IMG/VR virus record: IMGVR_UViG_3300032088_000099
Location: 1 to 22,533 of that record
From: a virus
DNA length: 22,533 nucleotides
Direction: 5' to 3' (one strand)
Shown in pieces: positions 9,404-14,932 of the stretch. The position numbers and the translations under genes are program-made. Each line of letters begins with the position of its first letter. Position 1 is the first letter of the stretch. The notes beneath the pieces were generated by a model that was given only the letters and a program-made list of their open reading frames with translations, did not search any database and was not told where the DNA came from.

Positions 9404-9987
9404 TAGATTGTTCTCCGTCCCTGCCTATCAATAATGCTAAAGGTGTCATAGTTGTCAAAGATGTTGTGGTCATCAGCGGCTTTATCAAAGTCACGTAACT
9501 CAACAAACGCACGGTTTTCATCTTTCTCATGGTATGAGTGTAGGCTATCTGATCCTACTACACGGTCTTGGAAGATGCGAGTAGCACGTAGTACAATGTA
9601 ACGCTTTGCTACTTCTGGTACATCCTCAAATAGTAACTGTACCACAACATCAAGGGCTGCATCAGTACCTACATTAAAAGTGTGATTTACCCTATCATAC
9701 ATTTTAAGGCCACGCTGCACTAGATTAGGCGCGTTGGCTTTTAGTGTTGAGTCTGCTCTAAGAATGTCAGCAGGGAGAATAATCTCACCATTTGTATCTT
9801 GAGCAAAACTCTTGTTTAATTCTATGTTAAAGTGCCAGCCCATAGACTGCACTTCTCTGTCAACTGTGTTAAGTATAGTCTCTGCAATCTCTGCTTCAAT
9901 CAAGCCAGAGGAGAGACTATTAACTGGTGCTTCGCCAATGGCAGAAAGCATCGTGTTGACTGCATCTAGTTTAGTTGTTCCTGCCAT
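9403..9987 (-). CDS. Tail tubular protein A (adaptor), gp11-like
   Basis: A 194-residue protein, the same size class as T7 gp11 (196). Recognisable features are the start KLDAVNTMLSAIGEAPVNSL, the helix ILNTVDREVQSMGWHFN (T7 has ILNKINRQIQSRGWTFN) and a C-terminal helix with the RATRIFQDRVVG motif. It forms the ring between portal and nozzle. RBS is AGG about eight bases before ATG 9987. It starts nine bases after the DUF6321-like gene and ends in a TAATG junction with the nozzle gene. Confidence 0.95.
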   Translation of the reverse strand: MAGTTKLDAVNTMLSAIGEAPVNSLSSGLIEAEIAETILNTVDREVQSMGWHFNIELNKSFAQDTNGEIILPADILRADSTLKANAPNLVQRGLKMYDRVNHTFNVGTDAALDVVVQLLFEDVPEVAKRYIVLRATRIFQDRVVGSDSLHSYHEKDENRAFVELRDFDKAADDHNIFDNYDTFSIIDRQGRRTI

Positions 9988-9996
9988 GTCGTTTAC

Positions 9997-10263
9997 CTAT
10001 GATACCTCTGGACAGTTCCATCGTTTCATTGATGCTATTGCCCTGTCATTATTTTTAGCTTTTTTACGTACACCGTTCATACGCCCACAGAAGGAATTTT
10101 TACGTCCCTGTTCTTTATCTGATTTTGGGTTAGGTGCGGGGGCTTTTAGCTTAGAACCTGTTGCCTTGTTGTACTTAGCTCTACCTTTTGCAGTGAGTCC
10201 TGCGCCTTGTTTGGTAGAAAGTTTTTCACCCTTCTTTATTGATAAAGCTACACCTGTACTCAT
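9997..10263 (-). CDS. Small basic DUF6321-like protein
   Basis: An 88-residue, Lys/Arg-rich protein. The segment around residues 28-80, with GRAKYNKATGSKLKAP, then GRKNSFCGRMNG and finally MKRWNC, matches the pattern I associate with DUF6321 proteins (GSKLK..., RRKSFC.RM.G, ...KKWNC) found in phages of marine bacteria. Function is unknown. The two Cys in conserved positions and high basicity suggest nucleic-acid or virion binding (inference). The ATG at 10263 overlaps the stop of the preceding 37-codon gene as ATGA, so the two are likely translated together. It sits between the capsid terminator and the tail genes. Confidence 0.7.
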   Translation of the reverse strand: MSTGVALSIKKGEKLSTKQGAGLTAKGRAKYNKATGSKLKAPAPNPKSDKEQGRKNSFCGRMNGVRKKAKNNDRAIASMKRWNCPEVS

Positions 10264-10373
10264 GGCTTTTTCTTCTTATACTTCATGGTAGCACCAGTCT
10301 TCTTAGCCGCAGCCTTAGCCTGTGCCATACCCTTTTTAGTATACTTGTACTCTTTACCTGCTACGTTTGGCAT
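10260..10373 (-). CDS. Very small Lys-rich protein (37 residues)
   Basis: ATG 10373 opens a 37-codon frame reading MPNVAGKEYKYTKKGMAQAK and then AAAKKTGATMKYKKKKP. It has a good RBS (GGAG six bases before the ATG). The stop overlaps the start of the DUF6321-like gene in an ATGA junction. The RBS and coupling make a real gene likely despite the size. Small Lys-rich ORFs of the type KEYKYTKKGMAQAK occur near capsid genes in marine phages, as I recall; function is unknown. It begins directly after the terminator of the capsid gene. Confidence 0.65.
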   Translation of the reverse strand: MPNVAGKEYKYTKKGMAQAKAAAKKTGATMKYKKKKP

Positions 10374-10383
10374 ATCATTCTCC

Positions 10384-10417
10384 AAAGAAAAAAGGGAGTA
10401 GCCCTTAAGCTACCCCC
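10384..10417 (-). terminator. Rho-independent terminator after the capsid gene
   Basis: Read on the minus strand, GGGGGTAGC (10417-10409), a six-base loop, and GCTACTCCC (10402-10394) form a nine-pair stem with one G-U pair. It is followed by TTTTTTCTTT. It starts nine bases after the capsid stop codon. T7 has its T-phi terminator in the same position, after gene 10; it stops only part of the transcripts so that tail genes are expressed at lower level. The same behaviour here is inferred. Confidence 0.9.
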
Positions 10418-10425
10418 AAGTTTAT

Positions 10426-11547
10426 TTAAGCGTTTGCATCAATCAATGCAATACATGAAGCAGGACGCAGGACGTTATGTCCCATTGCGTACTTAGCAAC
10501 CATGAGTGTACCCTGACGGTTAATCTGATACTCAGACTCCATACCAAGGTCAAGCAACTTAACAGTAGCTACAGCTTCTGGTGTAAAGACAAAGCCTTTA
10601 ATCAGAGCAGCTTCTGCAACCATGTCGCGTCCATCTACAGCAGCAGTTGGAAGGTCATAGTGTGTTGTGCGGCCTGAACCAGCAGTGTTTGCCAGTGGTG
10701 CGTTGTCTGCTGTCTTACCTTCATCAGCATTACCTGTTGTGAAGTTCTTGTACAAAGCAGATACGTCAGCATGGTTAGACATGATTACAGGAATACCTGC
10801 AATGGCTGGAACCATACCTGAAGCAATAGAGCCATTGCCACCAAAGTCTGAGTTCATGTAGGTCAGCTTTGAGCCATCAGTCACATCCATCAGTGCATAG
10901 TACTGTGCTGGTGGAAGAACAACAACTGCGTTCTCTGAAGGAACATTAGCAATGTCCATAGTCTTCTTGGCATCAAAGATAGCCTTAGCCAACTTTGCAG
11001 GGTCAAGCAGGTCAGCAGTAGCTGTACCAACAGTGACGTTAGCGGTGAAGTCTTCTTCAGTGAAAGCCTTGTAGTCTTGGATAAGACCAGCAGCGGCTGT
11101 CGCATTAGTTGACAGTGCAGCCTTAACAAGCATACGTGCTACGTTACGATCTGCCTCGTTAGCTAGTGCAATACCAGCTTCCTTTGAGTAGATTGAACGT
11201 ACATCGTAGTGGTTGATTGCCTCATCAATGTTAGCAATGAACTGGCTTGAGATAAGCAAATCGTCAATTGTTACGATACGCTCACCTGCACGAATAGCCC
11301 CACCTGTAATTTCGTTTCCGGGGGTCAAGTACTCAGCAGTTGCACGGCCTGTCATTGGGAATGAAGCAGACTTACCTTTAGAGATTGTGCGAGTACGTAC
11401 CTTGTCCATAAGGACTTTCTTTTCCTCATAGGCTGTTAGGACTTCTCCTGCATACAGCTTGAGAAACAGGTCACGTACATCACCTGTATTATTATTTTGG
11501 CCTTGGAAGCTTACGCTATAGGCCGGATTTGAAGCGGCTGATGCCAT
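10426..11547 (-). CDS. Major capsid protein, gp10-like
   Basis: A 373-residue protein, near T7 gp10A (345). T7-group capsid features are the N-terminal arm followed by DLFLKLYAGEVLTAYEEKKV (residues about 26-45) and TRTISKGKSASFPMTGRATA (52-71), then ITGGAIRAGERIVTIDD. Later come NEADRNVARMLVKAA and a C-terminal MAKYAMGHNVLRP-like end (VAKYAMGHNVLRPASC). The HK97-fold assignment is from family knowledge. The RBS AAGGAG lies nine bases before ATG 11547 and contains the stop codon of a 14-codon upstream ORF. The gene is preceded by a structured 272-base leader and followed by an intrinsic terminator, as expected of the most highly expressed late gene. I see no slippery sequence for a 10B-type frameshift. 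Confidence 0.97.
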   Translation of the reverse strand: MASAASNPAYSVSFQGQNNNTGDVRDLFLKLYAGEVLTAYEEKKVLMDKVRTRTISKGKSASFPMTGRATAEYLTPGNEITGGAIRAGERIVTIDDLLISSQFIANIDEAINHYDVRSIYSKEAGIALANEADRNVARMLVKAALSTNATAAAGLIQDYKAFTEEDFTANVTVGTATADLLDPAKLAKAIFDAKKTMDIANVPSENAVVVLPPAQYYALMDVTDGSKLTYMNSDFGGNGSIASGMVPAIAGIPVIMSNHADVSALYKNFTTGNADEGKTADNAPLANTAGSGRTTHYDLPTAAVDGRDMVAEAALIKGFVFTPEAVATVKLLDLGMESEYQINRQGTLMVAKYAMGHNVLRPASCIALIDANA

Positions 11548-11553
11548 TTTAAA

Positions 11554-11598
11554 TTACTCCTTAGTGAGTATAATGTTGAGTTGAAATACACTCTGCAT
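11554..11598 (-). CDS. Possible leader peptide (uORF, 14 residues) of the capsid gene
   Basis: ATG 11598 opens a 14-codon frame, MQSVFQLNIILTKE, ending in TAA at 11556-11554. It has a plausible RBS (AAAGGA nine bases upstream). Its last codons and stop, AAG GAG TAA, contain the capsid Shine-Dalgarno sequence AAGGAG, so ribosomes ending here would cover or hand over to the capsid start seven bases downstream. This arrangement could be coupling or attenuation. It could also be chance, because the frame is very short. Confidence 0.35.
   Translation of the reverse strand: MQSVFQLNIILTKE
11557..11575 (-). promoter_or_regulatory. T3/T7-like late promoter candidate before the capsid gene
   Basis: The minus strand reads CATTATACTCACTAAGGAG just before the capsid start. 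It shares the CTCACTA core and a downstream purine run with the T3 promoter (ATTAACCCTCACTAAAGGG) and T7 promoter (CGACTCACTATAGGG). The T7 phi10 promoter is in the corresponding place. Reservations: the purine run is also the ribosome-binding site, two bases are missing relative to T3 spacing, and I found no second clear copy in another gene gap. Confidence 0.35.
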
Positions 11599-11819
11599 TA
11601 CACTACATCCTTTCTCCAAGATTGTCCCTCGCAAGGGGTCAGGGGTAATCGTTTGTTATGTTTAGCTTCGTGTTAGTTAGAGTTAACAATCCTTTGTACA
11701 CCCTACAGTGCGGATTGCACATTCCTGTAAGGTTTTGGGATGTGATCCCTTCTAGGCACACCGTAATGTAACTAGAAGGAAGGGGGAAGTAATATATCCC
11801 CCAACCCCATGCAACAATG
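11599..11819 (-). promoter_or_regulatory. Structured leader between scaffold and capsid genes
   Basis: No convincing gene lies here. Read in the minus direction it holds a chain of hairpins. GGGGGA/TCCCCC has a nine-base loop (11802-11782). CCTTCTAG/CTAGAAGG has eight perfect pairs around a 16-base loop (11779-11748). GGGAT/ATCCC has a three-base loop (11749-11737) and shares two bases with the previous one. A short GTGC/GCAC hairpin lies at 11720-11708. None is followed by a clean U-run, so they look more like mRNA processing, stabilising or regulatory structures than terminators (inference). Host-type or phage promoters may be present but are not clear. Confidence 0.5.
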
Positions 11820-12578
11820 TTAGAACAGACTAGACCGTGCCAACTTATCAGCAATCTGCTGTCTGTAGGCGGGGTCTTTAGCGTATCTAGGGTCACCCAT
11901 AGCAGCAGTTAATTCTGCATTGCTAGAGAACTTCCCGCCTGTGGATACTGCACCTGTGCTACCTTCAATAAGGTTAGGTGCAGCCTCAGAACGATACCGT
12001 GCATTAAGACCTTGAATAGCAAGCCTAATCATATTAGGGTCTTGCGTTTCCATTGTTGCATTAAAAGCATCAATCTCATTGTCAGGTAGAGCATCTGCTG
12101 CCCAGCCTACTAGTTCTTGATACTGTTCTGAACCCCCTACTAGGGAGTGCATTTCAGCTTGTACTTGTTGGGACATAGCCTCTTGCCCAGCAATCCACTG
12201 ATCTACTACAGACTCAGGGAACCCAGCTTCTTCTAGGGCTGCATAAGCATCCTCAGATAGTCCACCTAGTTCTGCGTACTCTTGCTGTAGTACATCAAAG
12301 TCAATGCCATTAGCACCAAGAACCTCTGAGACTTCAGAGGCACTTTGGTTTATAACGTCTTCATCAACTTCTTCTTGTTCTTCCTGCTGAGGCTGGCCTA
12401 GCTTACCCTCTAATGCAGAGTATGCCTTAGCCATTTCCTCAACTGATTTAAATTTCTCAGGTAGCCACTCAGGACGTTCAGGGTCTTGTTGAGTTCCCTC
12501 TACCTTAGCTAACATTTCGTTTACATGCTCCTGAGATTCAGCAGCAGGTTCTTGATAAGTGTTTACGGTTTCAGCCAT
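11820..12578 (-). CDS. Capsid assembly scaffolding protein, gp9-like
   Basis: A 252-residue, strongly acidic protein (Gln/Glu-rich region with QPQQEEQEEVDED at about 62-74) placed between portal and capsid. The N-terminal part has the PEWLPEKFKSVEEMAKAYSA segment (about 37-56) common in T7-group scaffolds. The C-terminus contains MGDPRYAKDPAYRQQIADKL, the capsid-binding helix-turn-helix type end (DPRY...DPAYR) of such scaffolds. It shapes the prohead and then exits. The start ATG 12578 follows the portal stop TAA directly (TAAATG), implying coupled translation. Confidence 0.93.
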   Translation of the reverse strand: MAETVNTYQEPAAESQEHVNEMLAKVEGTQQDPERPEWLPEKFKSVEEMAKAYSALEGKLGQPQQEEQEEVDEDVINQSASEVSEVLGANGIDFDVLQQEYAELGGLSEDAYAALEEAGFPESVVDQWIAGQEAMSQQVQAEMHSLVGGSEQYQELVGWAADALPDNEIDAFNATMETQDPNMIRLAIQGLNARYRSEAAPNLIEGSTGAVSTGGKFSSNAELTAAMGDPRYAKDPAYRQQIADKLARSSLF

Positions 12579-14141
12579 TTAACTCATTTGCTCCATAGCT
12601 TGTTGTACTTGTTCTGGGTCAACTGCTCCCGCAATTGCTGGTGCTGCTTTCTGCAATGCACCTACCCCCGCCTGTTCCAGCATCTGTTGTTGCATCATTT
12701 GCTGTTGCATCATCTGTTCCTGAGCCTTCTGTTCTTCTGACTTAATAAGTCCAGAGGTATCAATACCAAGTGATGCAGCTAGTCTATCAATGTAGTCACC
12801 TAAGTTCATTTCATTAGCAATAACTTCTGGGCCTAGTGGCTGAAGATACTGTAAGAATGAAGCTAGTTTGTTCAAGTCTTGCCCACGTCCTAGTGCCTCA
12901 ATGCCTGTAACCACTGTAGGCTTGACACTATCCTTAGGCATCTTAGGCATCTTCCCCTGCTTCTGAAGAGAGTTAAGCAGTAGGTTGATGAGAGGTAGCT
13001 GGAACTCCTGAGACAGAATAGAGTATACACCACCAAGGGCAGTCTCTAGTTCCTGTGCCATGAAGCGTACTTCTTCTGCTGTTACACGCTCTGCTGCACG
13101 TTGTACGGAAGAGTTGAGCAGGAAGGCAGCACCTAGTCTATCGTTAATCATCTGCATAGTTTCTAAGGCTACACGGAAGTCACCACCCTTTTGTACCTGT
13201 AGGGTAGACACATCATTACTGTCACCCTGTAGGAACGCACCATTAGGTGCAGCAGAAAGGTCTTTAGTTTTAGTAGTACCATTAGGACGTACAAGAAACA
13301 ATACCTTTGCTGATGCTGCGCTGCCCTGCACGATAGCTTTAGTTAAAGCCTCAAGGCTGCGTAGATCACCAATGTACTCCTCAATAAAACCACGCCCATA
13401 GTCCTCACCATCAATACGGATGAACCGTAGTGGGATAAAGGGGTTTTGATCTTCCTTAAACATACCCTTACTAGACTCAAGCAATATCCCTGAAACTTCT
13501 TGGATTACCTCAAAGCCTTTAGGTGTGCGAGTCACTCTGGTATATAGATCGTGGCTTTTAACTGGTGTGTCTGATGGTGGTATTTGTTGTCTTACCTCAT
13601 CAGGCAAAGTCTGAGGAGCCATAGACTCTTTGGTGATAATCTCTAGTATCTTACCCATTGCATCACGCTTAACAACGTAACGGTCTGGTCTAAATACTTT
13701 CATCCCACCTTCCTTTGGCATATATACCAGCGCATTACCAGTAACGATAAGCAGCTTTAGTGCCTCAAAGGTGGGTACACGAATTGACTTACCCTCAATC
13801 TCTTGCATTGCCGCACGTTCAATACGTGCTAGACCTTCTTCTACCTGACCACGGTTGTCACCTGCGATCTGTTGTAGATCAAAGTCATCAATAGTCAGCC
13901 TGAAGAATGGGCTATTAGGTGGTAGTAAAGCGAGAAGAAGCTTAGATGCAAGGTTGTTTACACCCCTCGCTCCAATGCCCTGATATGGTGTCGCATAGAT
14001 AGATGAACTACTATGACCCTCTTCAGGCAAAAGAGTAGGAATAGTAAGCCTCGCCGCCTCACGGCCTCTTTCTAGGAAAGTATCTCTCTCTCCGTTTAGT
14101 TGGCTGTAGCGTTTAGCTACTGTACCTACATCTTGTTCCAT
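12579..14141 (-). CDS. Portal (head-tail connector) protein, gp8-like
   Basis: A 520-residue protein, close to T7 gp8 (536). T7-group portal features are RYSQLNGERDTFLERGREAA (residues about 11-30), the segment RLTIPTLLPEEG, GARGVNNLASKLLLALLPPN and the FFRLTIDD strand. A C-terminal half follows with AERVTAEEVRFMAQELE and LGGVYSILSQEFQLPL. It forms the dodecameric ring through which DNA is packaged. The C-terminus has an unusual Gln/Met-rich run (about 474-490). RBS GAGG lies eight bases before ATG 14141. The stop abuts the scaffold start. Confidence 0.96.
   Translation of the reverse strand: MEQDVGTVAKRYSQLNGERDTFLERGREAARLTIPTLLPEEGHSSSSIYATPYQGIGARGVNNLASKLLLALLPPNSPFFRLTIDDFDLQQIAGDNRGQVEEGLARIERAAMQEIEGKSIRVPTFEALKLLIVTGNALVYMPKEGGMKVFRPDRYVVKRDAMGKILEIITKESMAPQTLPDEVRQQIPPSDTPVKSHDLYTRVTRTPKGFEVIQEVSGILLESSKGMFKEDQNPFIPLRFIRIDGEDYGRGFIEEYIGDLRSLEALTKAIVQGSAASAKVLFLVRPNGTTKTKDLSAAPNGAFLQGDSNDVSTLQVQKGGDFRVALETMQMINDRLGAAFLLNSSVQRAAERVTAEEVRFMAQELETALGGVYSILSQEFQLPLINLLLNSLQKQGKMPKMPKDSVKPTVVTGIEALGRGQDLNKLASFLQYLQPLGPEVIANEMNLGDYIDRLAASLGIDTSGLIKSEEQKAQEQMMQQQMMQQQMLEQAGVGALQKAAPAIAGAVDPEQVQQAMEQMS
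12688..12713. repeat. Short direct repeat, period 15, in the portal gene
   Basis: Two copies of tgttgcatcat (plus strand) begin at 12688 and 12703. They encode the QQQMM repeats near the portal C-terminus. This is a coding low-complexity repeat that can expand or contract by five codons. Confidence 0.7.
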
Positions 14142-14172
14142 TTATTGTACCTCATAATAGACACTTGTAATC

Positions 14173-14493
14173 CTAAGTCTTAGGTATATTTAAACCAGTA
14201 CCACCAGTAGCACCAGCTACCTGTGCTGAACCCTGACCTAAGACAAGAGCCTTCTTGCCCCTACGTCTGCGGCGTTGTACACCTGCACCTGTTTCTACTG
14301 TGGTTGCCACTTCTTCATCTTGTTGTCTAGCTGCGGCTGTCGATGGTGATGCTGTTACGGCTTGTGGTTTTGTCCCACCACGTGCTTTTGCTTTACCACC
14401 TTGAACTCCATAGCTTGCTTTCTTAACTTGCTTTTTTACAGCACGTGAAACTTTCCTCACGGCCTTTTTAACTTGTCTTACTGGCGCACCCAT
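14173..14493 (-). CDS. gp7.3-like tail assembly/virion protein
   Basis: A 106-residue basic, low-complexity protein. It starts MGAPVRQVKKAVRKVSRAVK and ends with RRRRRGKKALVLG, then GGTGLNIPKT. The layout matches T7 gp7.3 as I recall it: an N-terminal KKVKKAVKKV stretch, a Gly/Ala/Glu middle, and a C-terminal GGKKSLSV...GGGINI. It also stands in the same place, just before the portal gene. T7 gp7.3 is a minor virion protein needed for adsorption and tail assembly; the role here is inferred. The RBS GGGG overlaps the end of the upstream gene, and the start lies one base after that gene's stop. Its own stop lies in a small palindrome, CCTAAGACTTAGG. Confidence 0.6.
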   Translation of the reverse strand: MGAPVRQVKKAVRKVSRAVKKQVKKASYGVQGGKAKARGGTKPQAVTASPSTAAARQQDEEVATTVETGAGVQRRRRRGKKALVLGQGSAQVAGATGGTGLNIPKT

Positions 14494-14494
14494 A

Positions 14495-14719
14495 CTATTG
14501 CCCCTGTCCTATTTGTAGTCCTGAACCAGTACTACCTGTTTGTAAAGATGGATCAGTCGTAACTTTTAATTGCTTCTTACCCTTCTGTTTTTTCTTAATG
14601 CCCATTGCTGGGGTTTCTTCGTCAGCCATCTCCAAGTCAGGTGTCTTCTGTACTGCTGTAACTGGACGTGCTACCTGTGGTGGGGGTGCTGGCATTTTAG
14701 GTCTGAACATTCCACCCAT
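14495..14719 (-). CDS. Small virion-type protein, gp6.7-like
   Basis: A 74-residue protein, MGGMFRPKMPAPPPQVARPV at the start, an acidic middle (DLEMADEETP), then KKKQKGKKQLKV and a Gly/Ser-rich end GSTGSGLQIGQGQ. The plan resembles T7 gp6.7 as I recall it (a short FSPKIKTPKM start, proline segment, then GRKGLKV), a small virion protein. Its C-terminal KGKKxLxV...GSGLxI module is also present in the following gp7.3-like protein. RBS AGGA lies nine bases before ATG 14719, inside the end of the previous gene. Function inferred from position and pattern only. Confidence 0.5.
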   Translation of the reverse strand: MGGMFRPKMPAPPPQVARPVTAVQKTPDLEMADEETPAMGIKKKQKGKKQLKVTTDPSLQTGSTGSGLQIGQGQ

Positions 14720-14721
14720 AT

Positions 14722-14904
14722 TTAAAATTCCTCATAATCTTGGTTTTGTAATTCAACTAGTTTCTGTATCACGGACTGCTGCCCCCTGAGGAACGCAAGC
14801 TCCTCAGAGGTAATTTGATTATGCGGAAGTTTGTTTGGATACAGTTCTAACAACGTGTTTAATAGTCCGTCAGTGATGTTGAAATCATTACCTAATACTT
14901 TCAT
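14722..14904 (-). CDS. Small hypothetical protein (60 residues)
   Basis: A 60-residue protein, MKVLGNDFNITDGLLNTLLE at the start, with a helical, Leu/Gln-rich remainder (ELAFLRGQQSVIQKLVELQN) and an acidic end YEEF. I do not recognise a family. The amphipathic C-terminal helix suggests oligomerisation (inference). It is the first gene after the nucleotide-metabolism block and opens the virion gene cluster, where T7 has gene 6.5. Its Shine-Dalgarno sequence is weak (GAAAG), unlike its neighbours. Its stop TAA lies two bases before the next ATG. Confidence 0.6.
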   Translation of the reverse strand: MKVLGNDFNITDGLLNTLLELYPNKLPHNQITSEELAFLRGQQSVIQKLVELQNQDYEEF

Positions 14905-14932
14905 TTATCAAACTTTCGCTAATAGAGGTACT

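Noticed and set aside
9812-10291. 159-codon open frame on the plus strand
   Set aside because: It lies antisense to the tail tubular A and DUF6321-like genes, both well supported, and has no recognisable protein features.
11639-11896. 85-codon minus-strand frame between scaffold and capsid
   Set aside because: It begins out of frame inside the scaffold gene, has no good RBS, and its sequence is unlike a natural protein. The region is better explained as a structured leader.
14165-14185. Palindrome CCTAAGACTTAGG at the end of the gp7.3-like gene
   Set aside because: The stem is short, has a one-base centre and no U-run, and lies at a coding end. Not a terminator on this evidence.
14905-14932. 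Possible phage promoter in the gap after the RNR gene
   Set aside because: TACCTCTATTAGCGAAAG has only a faint likeness to the sequence before the capsid gene; it is too weak to call without other copies.
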